64,000 nt of DNA, from assembly GCF_000023025.1 (NCBI RefSeq), contig NC_012997.1:2092764-2156763 (forward strand), given 5' to 3'. Of this stretch, positions 7,494 to 16,293 are shown piece after piece. Within the stretch, counting starts at the first letter, position 1, and every line of letters starts with the position of its first letter. The notes below the pieces were generated by a model. It was not told the origin of the DNA. It saw only the letters and a program-made list of their open reading frames with translations, and did no database searches. The position numbers were made by a program, and so were the translations under genes. Origin of the DNA: Teredinibacter turnerae T7901 (GTDB lineage Bacteria > Pseudomonadota > Gammaproteobacteria > Pseudomonadales > Cellvibrionaceae).

Positions 7494-9863
7494 ATGCACC
7501 AATTTAAGAAGAATTTTTTGTCGTGCGCGGTTAGCGCATCTTTGGGCGTTTTTGCGGTTCAGGCGACCTGGGCGCAAGAAGATGAAGCGGTCGAACTGGA
7601 AACCTATACCGCTGAGGGTGAAGTCGAGGACGATCTGGGCCTACTGCCTACTGAGCCTGTAGACTCAGTATTCGGGTTCGGCAAAACACTGTTGGAAACG
7701 CCTCGCGCGGTAAGTTCTATCAGCTCGGAAATGATTGACGGTCTCAATATTTCTGATATCGATGATCTGGTAGTGGCGTCACCTGGTGCCTTTACCCAAT
7801 CGTTCTTTGGCGTCGCCGGTGCACTGGATGTACGTGGCACCGCTGGTGAAGTTTATTTCCGCGGTATGCGTCGCCTGGACAACCCAGGTAACTACCCTAC
7901 ACCTTTGGGTGCGACAGACCGCATCGATATCGTCCGCGGTCCATCAACTCCGATTATGGGGCCATCTAAAATTGGTGGTTATATCAACTTTGTGCCTAAG
8001 TCTGCACGTGCGGAAACTGGGCAATACCTCGAGTCGCCAACAGGCGAAATTAAAGTAGAGCGCGGCAGTTGGGATCAAAACGTTCTTACTACCGAAGTCG
8101 GTGGTCCAGGTAAGATCGCGGGTAAAGGTTTTGGATATTATGCACTTTTCCAGACCGAGAATTCCGGCAGCTATTACGATAATACGCAGACCGACCAGAA
8201 TATTTTTCAGGCGTCTTTCAACCTCGACATTAACAGCGCGCACCGCCTTGAGTTCGGTGGTATGTACCACGAGTACGATGGTAACCAGGTAGCCGGCTGG
8301 AACCGCCTGAGTCAGGATCTGATCGACAATGGCACTTATGTGACGGGTAGTCCACAACCACTGGACACCAACGGCGATGGTCGTATCTCTCCCGCAGAAT
8401 ACGATGCGGCAGCAGGTTGTTGTGGTTATGGTATAGACACCGTTTTCCCAAGTGAAGTTACCACAGCAGATATTCCGGAAGGCATGGCGCTGGTGAACCC
8501 GGGTACCGCCAAACTCAAGCACAACCAGGTGTTGGTGTCTGAAGAGGATCAGCTGACTAACATAGCGTCGACCTTTTATCTGGATTATATCTTCGACAAA
8601 GGCAATGGCTTCTCGGTTACCAATAAAATTTTCTACGACGCGTACGACAACCTCAATGAAAACGCCTACGGGTTTTCTCAGTTTCATGACTCGTTTGTTA
8701 TCGAAGAAAAATTGATCGTCGATTACAAATTTAATACCAGCAATATGGAAGCGGGCATTCAGATTTCGCCCTCGGTTCGCCATACTGACTTCAAACACGG
8801 TGACGACTTCTTCTACGAGTATTTTGACCGCCGCGACATCACCCAACCTTCAACGCCTGTTGATAAGCTCGCGCTTGCCACTAACAGCCCAGACGGCGTA
8901 TGGGCAACTTATGTTATGGGTAATTACACCGACTCTGGTTTGGGTGTAATGGGCGATTTTAACTTTGATTTTGGTCTGAGTTTGACTGGTGGTGTTCGCT
9001 ACGACTCCATTGATATGTACGTCCATACTCCATCCGGCGACCGTGCAGAATCGACCGAGTCCGGTACTTCCTGGACCGGCAGTATCTCTTACAAAATTCC
9101 GATGTTGAACATTACGCCTTACTACACCCAGTCATCACAAATGACAATGATCGTGGGGCAGGGCGCGGAACTGGATTTGGGTAATGTTGAGGAAGGTAGT
9201 GCAATTGACGATTCCACACTGCAGGAATTGGGGATCAAAGGCAGTTTCTTTGACAACCGTTTGTACGCAGCTATCGCGTATTTTGAGCAGGATCGTACGG
9301 ATTACAGTGCGCAGTCTGCGACGACTAACGAGTCAGTCGAAACATCCGGCACTGAGTTTGAAATGCGCTGGTTAGTATCCGATAGTTTCTCCCTGACTGC
9401 GAATTACACTCAGATTGAAGTTGTGAATATTAACACCGAAGCGAGCGGTGGTCGTTGGACATTCCTTGGTGCAGAAGACTTACCTAATGTCGATCCAGGT
9501 GCGTTCTACGGCGGTACTGTGAGTGGGTTCGTGCTTGGTCCAGCTGAAAAAGCGGGTATCCCGGAGAACAGCTACAGCCTGGTCGCGCAATACAGCTTCT
9601 ACGACAACTGGTCTGCGGTGGTGAGTTATTTCCATGCGGATGAAACTGCGTCTGGCTTTACCGGTTCGGTCACCCTGCCTTCGTACGACTTATTTAACGC
9701 GGGTATTTCTTACTCGAACGATACCTGGGAAGTCGGAGCTAACTTCAAAAATATCACAGATGAAAAGTACTACCGCTCCAACTTCCCGAACCTGTTCGGA
9801 AGCTCGGTCGTATTGCCCGAAAAACCCTTCAGCTGGGAACTTTCTGCCACGTATAAATTTTAA
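7494..9863 (+). CDS. TonB-dependent outer-membrane receptor, probably for a purine-pathway substrate
   Basis: A 789-residue TonB-dependent transporter with a signal peptide (ending ATWAQ), a plug domain (from about residue 50, including VYFRGMRRLD and DRIDIVRGPS), and a 22-strand-type barrel ending in the expected aromatic ATYKF. The ATG at 7494, with GGGGATAG upstream, is preferred over an in-frame TTG six bases earlier. An EF-hand-like loop, DTNGDGRISPAE, sits at about 291-302 in an early barrel loop and could bind calcium. Two RutR-type boxes precede the gene and a complete Ton motor set follows, between purine genes. Import of purines, nucleosides or ureides is therefore inferred; the transported ligand is not readable from the barrel. 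Confidence 0.88.
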   Translation: MHQFKKNFLSCAVSASLGVFAVQATWAQEDEAVELETYTAEGEVEDDLGLLPTEPVDSVFGFGKTLLETPRAVSSISSEMIDGLNISDIDDLVVASPGAFTQSFFGVAGALDVRGTAGEVYFRGMRRLDNPGNYPTPLGATDRIDIVRGPSTPIMGPSKIGGYINFVPKSARAETGQYLESPTGEIKVERGSWDQNVLTTEVGGPGKIAGKGFGYYALFQTENSGSYYDNTQTDQNIFQASFNLDINSAHRLEFGGMYHEYDGNQVAGWNRLSQDLIDNGTYVTGSPQPLDTNGDGRISPAEYDAAAGCCGYGIDTVFPSEVTTADIPEGMALVNPGTAKLKHNQVLVSEEDQLTNIASTFYLDYIFDKGNGFSVTNKIFYDAYDNLNENAYGFSQFHDSFVIEEKLIVDYKFNTSNMEAGIQISPSVRHTDFKHGDDFFYEYFDRRDITQPSTPVDKLALATNSPDGVWATYVMGNYTDSGLGVMGDFNFDFGLSLTGGVRYDSIDMYVHTPSGDRAESTESGTSWTGSISYKIPMLNITPYYTQSSQMTMIVGQGAELDLGNVEEGSAIDDSTLQELGIKGSFFDNRLYAAIAYFEQDRTDYSAQSATTNESVETSGTEFEMRWLVSDSFSLTANYTQIEVVNINTEASGGRWTFLGAEDLPNVDPGAFYGGTVSGFVLGPAEKAGIPENSYSLVAQYSFYDNWSAVVSYFHADETASGFTGSVTLPSYDLFNAGISYSNDTWEVGANFKNITDEKYYRSNFPNLFGSSVVLPEKPFSWELSATYKF

Positions 9864-9879
9864 TACGTGAAACACATGC

Positions 9880-9897
9880 GGCGGTCTTTCGACCGCC
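9880..9897 (+). terminator. Stable hairpin between receptor and Ton genes
   Basis: GGCGGTC-TTTC-GACCGCC forms a perfect seven-pair stem with a tetraloop 16 bases after the receptor stop. No T-run follows, so it is either a weak or Rho-assisted terminator or an mRNA-stabilising hairpin that lowers expression of the downstream Ton genes. Confidence 0.45.
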
Positions 9898-9972
9898 GTG
9901 CTTCCCCAAAACCGTTTCTAATTTCCCGACTCTGTGTTGGGGTAGTCGATTTATTTTTGATTCGGAGAGATC

Positions 9973-10734
9973 ATGCCTAACCCGAAATTTTCCTGGAAGG
10001 CTTTGTGTCTGGCACTCGCGGTGCCGATGGTGGCTCATGCGCAGCAAACTACCATCGACAAGCAGGTTGCTTCAGATAAAGCTGCCGCCGCAAGCCAAGA
10101 GCGTATCAACAATTTGGATGATAAAAAGCAGGAAGCTTTTCAACGTTACCGTGCTGCGCTAGCGCGAGCAGAAAGCCTGGAAATATACAACCGTCAGTTA
10201 GCTCGTCTGGTGGAGTCCCAGGAGGGCGAAATCTCTTCGATTAAGCGGCAAACAGAAGAAATTGAAACGATAGAAACCGGTGCGCTCCCGTTAATGATTG
10301 AAATGACGGACGTGCTTACCAAGCTGGTGGAAGCCGATGTACCGTTTTTAATTCAAGAACGCCTGGATAGAGTTGAGAATCTTAAGTCCATGATTGATCG
10401 TGCCGACGTGACTGTGGGTGAAAAATACCGTCGTATTATGGAGGCTTACATGGTTGAAGCGGAATACGGACGCACCATTGAAGCTTACAGTGGCGAACTG
10501 GCGGAAGATGGCTCCAGTCGCACAGTCAGCTTCTTGCGCTTCGGCCGCGTGGGACTGTTTTATCAAACATTAGATGGCAGTGAAACCGGCCGGTGGAACT
10601 CCGCTGAAAATCACTGGGAAAAGCTTTCCGGGTCTGGTTACCGTAAAACTGTGAGGGATGGACTGCGGGTTGCCCGTAAACAGGCTCCGCCCTCGCTTCT
10701 TACCTTGCCTTTTAACACGCCGGAGGCCAACTGA
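9973..10734 (+). CDS. DUF3450 family periplasmic protein of a Ton system
   Basis: A 253-residue protein with an N-terminal signal peptide (ending VAHAQ), a long coiled-coil region (about residues 25-100) and a globular C-terminal half containing FLRFGRVGLFYQ. This is the DUF3450 layout, a family routinely encoded at the head of TonB2-type operons in Vibrio and alteromonads. It is preceded by a GGAGAG ribosome site and its stop overlaps the next ATG by one base (TGATG). Likely role: a periplasmic partner of the TtpC-like protein; the mechanism is not established. Confidence 0.8.
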   Translation: MPNPKFSWKALCLALAVPMVAHAQQTTIDKQVASDKAAAASQERINNLDDKKQEAFQRYRAALARAESLEIYNRQLARLVESQEGEISSIKRQTEEIETIETGALPLMIEMTDVLTKLVEADVPFLIQERLDRVENLKSMIDRADVTVGEKYRRIMEAYMVEAEYGRTIEAYSGELAEDGSSRTVSFLRFGRVGLFYQTLDGSETGRWNSAENHWEKLSGSGYRKTVRDGLRVARKQAPPSLLTLPFNTPEAN

Positions 10735-12086
10735 TGTTTAGAGCAATATGTATCGCCTTGCTGGCCATTCTGCCTGTGGTAACCCATGCGCAAGGCACCC
10801 AGTCATTGAAAGACTTGATGGATGAAGTCACCGCCAACGCCAGCGCTGAAGCCAAGCGCAACAAAGAACGCGAAGCCAAGTTTCGTGCTGCAGCTGGTGA
10901 ACAGGAATCCCTGATGGCTTCTGCCGAAGCAGAGGTCAAAAAGCAGGAAGCGCTGCGCGATTCTCTGCGTAAAACCTTTGATGAAAATGAGACTGCACTT
11001 GCAGAACTGCAAGATTTGCTGGACCGCCGCTCGGGCGATCTCGGTGAGCTATTTGGTGTGTTTCGCCAAACAGCAGATGATGCTGAGTCTATTATTTTCG
11101 CGTCGTTAATCAGCGCGGAAAAGCCAGAACGCAAAGCGATTGTGTCCGAATTGGCAGAAAGCTCAGAGATTCCATCGATTGATCAGATCCGTAGCTTGTG
11201 GCAGTTGCTGATTCAGGAAACGGCACTTTCTGGTGACCTGAGTCGTTTCAAACACGAAGTGATTGACCCGGATGGTACAACCTACGATGCAGACATCGTG
11301 CGCGTTGGTGCGTTTAACGTGGTTACGGGTGATAAGTACCTTAATTACCTCTCCGAAGACGGTACCCTGGTCGAGCTGGCTCGCCAACCGGCTGGCTACG
11401 CACGCAGCAGCGCTGACAAACTCACCTCTGCGGCTCCAGGCGCGGTGGTGGATTTTACGATTGACCCGTCACGCGGCGCGCTACTCGGTTTGTTAGTGCA
11501 ATCGCCAAGTCTTATGGAGCGAATTGAGCAGGGCGGTACGGTGGGCTATGCAATTATTATTGTGGGCATTATCGGAATGTTAATTGTATTGGAGCGTATG
11601 CTGAGTTTGATGCGCACCCGCAGCAAAATGCAACGCCAGCTAAAAAACCTTGATCAGGTAGAGGAAGACAACCCTATAGGTCGGGTAATGCAGGCTTATT
11701 TCGAACACCGCCACCTGGATCTGGAAACTATTTCCAGAAAAATGCAGGAAGTCATTATCCACGATATGGCGGGCATTCGCCGTGGGCTTTCGATTGTTAA
11801 GGTGCTCGCAGCCGTCGCACCGCTAATGGGGCTGTTGGGTACGGTGGTCGGTATGATCGGCACATTCCAAGCCATCACCCTGTTTGGTACCGGTGATCCT
11901 AAACTGATGGCTGGCGGTATTTCGCAGGCGCTTATCACTACGGTGCTGGGTTTGTGCGCAGCGATTCCTTTGTTGCTGAGCCACAGTATGCTGGCTGCAC
12001 GAGCAACCCAAATCGGAAAAATGATTAGTGAACAAGCCGCTGGTTTGATGGCGAAAAAAGCGGAAGCCGACGCGAAAGGAGCCTGA
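10734..12086 (+). CDS. Large MotA/TolQ/ExbB proton-channel protein (TtpC-like)
   Basis: 450 residues: a signal peptide (ending VVTHAQ), a periplasmic alanine/glutamate-rich coiled coil to about residue 100, a globular segment, then the MotA/TolQ/ExbB domain from about residue 265, with a first membrane segment (VGYAIIIVGIIGMLIVLE), a cytoplasmic loop and two further membrane segments (VAPLMGLLGTVVGMIGTFQ; QALITTVLGLCAAIPLLL). This long architecture matches TtpC, the extra component required by TonB2 systems in Vibrio. It sits between DUF3450 and a short ExbB, as in those operons. It should help transduce proton-motive force to TonB. Confidence 0.88.
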   Translation: MFRAICIALLAILPVVTHAQGTQSLKDLMDEVTANASAEAKRNKEREAKFRAAAGEQESLMASAEAEVKKQEALRDSLRKTFDENETALAELQDLLDRRSGDLGELFGVFRQTADDAESIIFASLISAEKPERKAIVSELAESSEIPSIDQIRSLWQLLIQETALSGDLSRFKHEVIDPDGTTYDADIVRVGAFNVVTGDKYLNYLSEDGTLVELARQPAGYARSSADKLTSAAPGAVVDFTIDPSRGALLGLLVQSPSLMERIEQGGTVGYAIIIVGIIGMLIVLERMLSLMRTRSKMQRQLKNLDQVEEDNPIGRVMQAYFEHRHLDLETISRKMQEVIIHDMAGIRRGLSIVKVLAAVAPLMGLLGTVVGMIGTFQAITLFGTGDPKLMAGGISQALITTVLGLCAAIPLLLSHSMLAARATQIGKMISEQAAGLMAKKAEADAKGA

Positions 12087-12088
12087 TC

Positions 12089-12601
12089 ATGGGACTTCTG
12101 CCAATGTTTCAGGATTTTATGGATAAGGGTGGCAACGTATTGTGGGCCATCCTGTTCATGGCGATTTGGCTGTGGTGGATGATTCTAGAGCGCTACTGGT
12201 ATTTTTTTGCAGAGCATAAGCTTGGCAAAAAAGCGTGTATCAGTACCTGGGAAGCCAGAGACGAGTACACGTCCTGGTACGCCGACCGCGAACGTGCTCA
12301 GCTTATTTCCGAAGTTGATTGCTCAATGCTGAAAAACCTTAAGATGATACCGACGCTGATCGCGCTTCTGCCCATGTTTGGCCTATTGGGTACCGTAACC
12401 GGGATGATTCAGGTATTCGATGTTATGGCATTTATGGGTTCTGGTAACCCGCGAGCAATGGCGAATGGGGTGAGTGCTGCCACCATTCCTACCATGGCGG
12501 GCATGGTGGTTGCGCTTATTGCAATCCCGTTCGCCACGGGGTTGGATCGCCGCTACAAACGAGAACTACGTCTGTTAAAAACAGCGCTTAAACAACATTA
12601 G
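12089..12601 (+). CDS. exbB: ExbB-like proton channel subunit
   Basis: A 170-residue MotA/TolQ/ExbB protein of normal short length, with three membrane segments: VLWAILFMAIWLWWMILE, the conserved LLPMFGLLGTVTGMIQVF, and TIPTMAGMVVALIAIPFATG. It starts two bases after the upstream stop. It forms the inner-membrane motor with ExbD that energises TonB. Confidence 0.92.
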   Translation: MGLLPMFQDFMDKGGNVLWAILFMAIWLWWMILERYWYFFAEHKLGKKACISTWEARDEYTSWYADRERAQLISEVDCSMLKNLKMIPTLIALLPMFGLLGTVTGMIQVFDVMAFMGSGNPRAMANGVSAATIPTMAGMVVALIAIPFATGLDRRYKRELRLLKTALKQH

Positions 12602-12609
12602 GACTTTGT

Positions 12610-13020
12610 ATGTCTGATTCAGAATTTTTAATCGACGAAGAAGAAGAGAGCCAGATCGATTTGACGCCTATGCTCGATGTGGTTTTCATCATGCTCATCT
12701 TTTTTATTGTGACCTCCACATTCGTCAAAGAAGCCGGTGTTGATGTAAGCAGACCCAATGCAGAAACCGCGGTGGTTGCCAAGTCGAATGCCATCCAGAT
12801 AGGTATAACGGCGAATAACCAGATATTTATGGACAAGCGTCTGGTAGACAAGCGTGCAGTGCGAGCGAACGTCGAACGAGGTTTGGCGGAAAACCCGGGT
12901 GCCGCGGTGATTATTGTCGCGGATTCGGACTCCAAAACCGAAACTCTGATTGAAGTGATGGATCAGGCGCGAATGGCGGGCGCGGAAAGTGTGTCTGTCG
13001 CAGCCGAGGGAGGCCAGTAA
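12610..13020 (+). CDS. exbD: ExbD/TolR-like motor subunit
   Basis: A 136-residue ExbD/TolR protein with a short cytoplasmic N-terminus, the conserved DLTPMLDVVFIMLIFFIV membrane segment carrying the proton-relay Asp, and a periplasmic domain (VIIVADSDSKTETLIEVMDQARMAG). An AGGA ribosome site precedes the ATG. It works with the adjacent ExbB proteins. Confidence 0.93.
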   Translation: MSDSEFLIDEEEESQIDLTPMLDVVFIMLIFFIVTSTFVKEAGVDVSRPNAETAVVAKSNAIQIGITANNQIFMDKRLVDKRAVRANVERGLAENPGAAVIIVADSDSKTETLIEVMDQARMAGAESVSVAAEGGQ

Positions 13021-13023
13021 TTG

Positions 13024-13677
13024 ATGGCCACCACTGCTGCAAATCCCGCCCTTAAAGGGCTAAGTATTTCGGTTTTGGCAGTCGCCATTGGTCTGCTTAT
13101 TTTCCTGTTGATGCACGTATTAATCCGCCCGGGAAGCGAATTGGAAAAACTGGATGGCCAGCAAACGTATTTGAATTTCGTGCGTGTTGACAATAGCGAT
13201 GATGACTTGCAAACCAAAAAGCGCAAACCACCGAAGGAGCCACCACCACCGGAAACGCCACCAGAAACACCGGAAATGAACCAGCAGATGACGGATATTA
13301 ATCCGAATCTCAATATGAATATGCCCAGTATCGGAGTACCTATTAATTCTGGGGACGGGCCATTCTTAGGTGCCTTGAGTCAGGGTGATGGTCTCGCCGG
13401 GTTTGATACTGATGTGATTCCAGTCGTGCGAGTGCCGCCGACGTATCCGCGTGCGGCCAAGCAGGCGAAGATACAAGGCTACGTTACCATGGCGGTTACG
13501 ATTAACCCGGACGGAACCGTTTCTGATGCCGAAGTTCTGGAAGCTGAGCCTCCACGGTTGTTCGATCAGGCGGCCATAGCTGCAATCAAACGCTGGAAAT
13601 TTCGACCCAAAATTGTCGATGGTATGCCGAAGGCTCAACGGGCAAAGCAAACGATCGAATTTAAACTGAGCCGCTAA
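13024..13677 (+). CDS. tonB: TonB energy transducer
   Basis: A 217-residue TonB. It has a single N-terminal membrane anchor (about 12-36, SISVLAVAIGLLIFLLMHVL), a short Lys-Pro/Glu-Pro spacer (KKRKPPKEPPPPETPPETPE) and a C-terminal TonB domain (PPTYPRAAKQAKIQGYV... RWKFRP). The ATG at 13024, ten bases after GGAGG, is preferred over the in-frame TTG just before it. The short spacer is typical of TonB2-class proteins. It links the ExbBD/TtpC-like motor to outer-membrane receptors, most obviously the one encoded just upstream. Confidence 0.92.
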   Translation: MATTAANPALKGLSISVLAVAIGLLIFLLMHVLIRPGSELEKLDGQQTYLNFVRVDNSDDDLQTKKRKPPKEPPPPETPPETPEMNQQMTDINPNLNMNMPSIGVPINSGDGPFLGALSQGDGLAGFDTDVIPVVRVPPTYPRAAKQAKIQGYVTMAVTINPDGTVSDAEVLEAEPPRLFDQAAIAAIKRWKFRPKIVDGMPKAQRAKQTIEFKLSR

Positions 13678-13691
13678 CGAGGAGGAGAGCG

Positions 13692-14918
13692 ATGCGTGTA
13701 TTTCGAATTCTAGTCTCGCTGGTGATGCTGCTGTGTTGCAGCTACAGTTGGAGTGCGGGCTCGGTAAGCGGAAAAGTATTTAAAGAGCTGACCGATATTC
13801 AAACGGTGATGGGAGAGGGCAAGACTGAAGAAGCTTACACCCGATTACAAACTTTGTTGGCAGAGGTGGACGACAATTCCTTAGATAAAGCGCTAACTTT
13901 GCAAACCCTGGGGTATGTGGAAATGGCGCGAGAAAATTTTCAGCAAGCCATCGGTTACCTTAAGCAAAGTCTTGCGTTAAACCAGTTGCCCGAAAAAGTG
14001 GTTATTAACGTGGGGTACATGGTTGCGCAACTTCACGCGGCGCTTGGCGAGTATGATCAGGCGCTGGAATTTGCAGAGGACTGGTACACACAGCTTGAAA
14101 CACCGAAGCCGACGGAATCGATTTTCCTTGCCAATATATATGCGCAGATGAAGCGCTATGAAGAAGCGATTCCCTATGCGGAAAAGGCCATTGGCGATTC
14201 CGATAAACCCAAGGAAACCTGGTATCAGTTACTTACAGCAAGCTTTTTTGAGTTGAAGCGGTATCCCAAAGCTGCGAAGAGCTTACAGCAGATGGTCGAA
14301 CACTGGCCGGACAAGGCGACCTATTGGGAGCAGCTCGCCAGCGTATATGTGATGTTGGAAGATGAGCAGTCGGCGTTGGCGGTCTTGAAGCTCGCGTTTC
14401 AGCAAAAGCTACTCGATAAAGAATCCACGATTAAATCGCTGCTGCAATTAGCTGTGACCCGTGGAATTCCCGAGCACGCAGCGCGTATGTTGGAGCAGGC
14501 GTTTGCCGACGAGATGCTGGAGGAAAATGCGACCTTTTTGGAAATGCTGGCTGCCGCTTACGCAGCAGCAAGAGAGCGGGAAAAGGCAATTCTGGCGTAT
14601 GAGCGACTCGCTCCGATGAGTGAAACCGGCGATCCGTGGATTTCCATCTCAAATATTTACGTTGAAATGGGAGAGTGGAAACAGGCAGAAACCGCGCTAA
14701 AAAAAGCACTGGATGCAAAACTGGAATCGCCAGGCAAGGCGTGGTTGTTGTTAGGCATTGCGCAAATGGAACTGAAAAAATTCGATTCAGCCAAGAACTC
14801 GTTGCGTAAATCCGTTGCTTTCAAAGAAACCACTAAATCGGCGAATCGCTGGATGAAATATGTGGACGATATGAAACGGCAGGCTGACTGGATGGCGGAA
14901 GTTAAAGCCAATAGCTAG
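13692..14918 (+). CDS. Secreted TPR protein of the Ton operon
   Basis: A 408-residue protein with a signal peptide (ending SYSWSAG) followed by tetratricopeptide-type repeats across most of its length (for example YLKQSLALNQLP, ANIYAQMKRYEEAIPYAEKAI, ISNIYVEMGEWKQAETALKKAL). A strong GAGGAGG ribosome site precedes the ATG, 14 bases after tonB. TPR proteins close TonB2-type operons in marine gammaproteobacteria and probably scaffold the periplasmic side; the function is unproven. Confidence 0.85.
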   Translation: MRVFRILVSLVMLLCCSYSWSAGSVSGKVFKELTDIQTVMGEGKTEEAYTRLQTLLAEVDDNSLDKALTLQTLGYVEMARENFQQAIGYLKQSLALNQLPEKVVINVGYMVAQLHAALGEYDQALEFAEDWYTQLETPKPTESIFLANIYAQMKRYEEAIPYAEKAIGDSDKPKETWYQLLTASFFELKRYPKAAKSLQQMVEHWPDKATYWEQLASVYVMLEDEQSALAVLKLAFQQKLLDKESTIKSLLQLAVTRGIPEHAARMLEQAFADEMLEENATFLEMLAAAYAAAREREKAILAYERLAPMSETGDPWISISNIYVEMGEWKQAETALKKALDAKLESPGKAWLLLGIAQMELKKFDSAKNSLRKSVAFKETTKSANRWMKYVDDMKRQADWMAEVKANS

Positions 14919-15169
14919 CGTTTCCTGTTTGGAAGTTCTCTTTCAGCGCTCTGAACTAATGCTTTGGCTTTGCCCTGCTAACTGGTTCATTAAAAACTTT
15001 TGACTAGAGTCGTTAAATTAAATTAGAGCTTTGAAATTAAAGTAGGGCCGTTAACCTAAAAGGTTCGATAAACTAAAAGATTCGATGCGGCCCAGGCAAA
15101 AAATAATGAGCAGAGCCCTGAGCGGTTGCACGCAGGTTCTTCTCTTTCAATGACGATTAAGGTTAGACC

Positions 15170-16258
15170 ATGTTCAATAAAAGATTGATTGGCATATTTG
15201 CATTTTGTAGCTGGCTTTGCAGTTGCGCGTCTAGCCCGATGGACTCGGGTGTAACCATCACGCAGACGCCAATACCAGTTAAGGTGGTCGTTGTCTCGAT
15301 GTTCGAAATCGGTGACGACGAGGGCGATACTGCCGGCGAGTTTCAACTTTGGAAAGAGAGAATGGATCTGGATACCCGGTTCGCCTTTCCAAATTCACAC
15401 CACGATATTTACATGAATATGGACAAAGGTGTGATGGGGATTGTTACTGGTATGGGAACCGCCAAATCCACGTCAGCGATTATGGCGCTAGGGCTCGATC
15501 CACGGTTTGATTTCTCTAAAGCTTACTGGCTGGTAGCGGGGATTGCCGGTATCGACCCGGAAGATGCATCGATTGGTTCTGCGGCTTGGGCGGAGCACTT
15601 GATTGATGGCGATCTCGCCCACGAAATTGATTCGCGTGAGATGCCCAAAGACTGGAAACACGGGTATTTCCCGCTATTTAGCAAGAGCGCTACACCGATG
15701 ACGGCTTACCAGGAGCCGTTCAATGGCGAAATGTATACGCTGAATCTCTCGTTGGTCGACTGGGCCTACGAGTTGACCAAAGACACCGTTTTACCCGATA
15801 TGCCCTCGCTTGAGGAAACGCGCAAACTTTATGTGAACCACCCTAAGGCTCAGCAAAAGGCGGTGGTAATGAAAGGGGATCAATTGGCCGCGATGACATT
15901 TTGGCACGGCGCGATGATGAATGACTGGGCCAACGATTGGGTGAGTTATTGGACGAAAGGTCAGGGCGAGTTTGTGACATCGGCGATGGAAGATACAGGT
16001 ACCTATTTGTCGCTCAGCTATCTGGATAACATTGGTCGTGTGGATCTCGACCGTTACCTCGTATTGCGTACCGGGAGTAATTTCACCATGCCCCCTCCTG
16101 GTATCACCGCTGCGCAAAATCTGATGGCGGAGAATGAAGGTTATGCCGGGTTACAGGCTGCTCTTGAGTCCGCTTATTTGGTGGGAAGCAAAGTGGTGAA
16201 TGCGCTTCTGGCTGACTGGGGCACCTACGAAACTACATTGCCTGGTTCTGGCAATTAA
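15170..16258 (+). CDS. Exported purine nucleoside permease (NUP) family protein, copy 1
   Basis: A 362-residue NUP-family protein. The N-terminus has a hydrophobic signal ending in a lipobox-like LCSC (Cys 19), so it may be a lipoprotein; no further membrane segments are seen. Conserved blocks GIVTGMGTAKST, WLVAGIAGIDPEDASIGSAAW and TSAMEDTGTYLS recall the nucleoside phosphorylase/nucleosidase fold (glycine-rich GMG, AGIAG, and an MED motif where MTA/PNP enzymes have MEx). The family name comes from nucleoside transport, but an exported soluble protein is more easily a periplasmic nucleoside-cleaving or -binding protein. It lies alone between the Ton genes and hpxW and has a paralogue at 56645-57706. 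Confidence 0.8.
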   Translation: MFNKRLIGIFAFCSWLCSCASSPMDSGVTITQTPIPVKVVVVSMFEIGDDEGDTAGEFQLWKERMDLDTRFAFPNSHHDIYMNMDKGVMGIVTGMGTAKSTSAIMALGLDPRFDFSKAYWLVAGIAGIDPEDASIGSAAWAEHLIDGDLAHEIDSREMPKDWKHGYFPLFSKSATPMTAYQEPFNGEMYTLNLSLVDWAYELTKDTVLPDMPSLEETRKLYVNHPKAQQKAVVMKGDQLAAMTFWHGAMMNDWANDWVSYWTKGQGEFVTSAMEDTGTYLSLSYLDNIGRVDLDRYLVLRTGSNFTMPPPGITAAQNLMAENEGYAGLQAALESAYLVGSKVVNALLADWGTYETTLPGSGN

Positions 16259-16293
16259 TTTGTGCATGTTGTTCGTTCAGGTTCTTATTCCGC

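Noticed and set aside
7944-8846. A 300-codon minus-strand open frame inside the TonB receptor gene
   Set aside because: It is fully antisense to a well-supported receptor and has no family motifs; a shadow frame.
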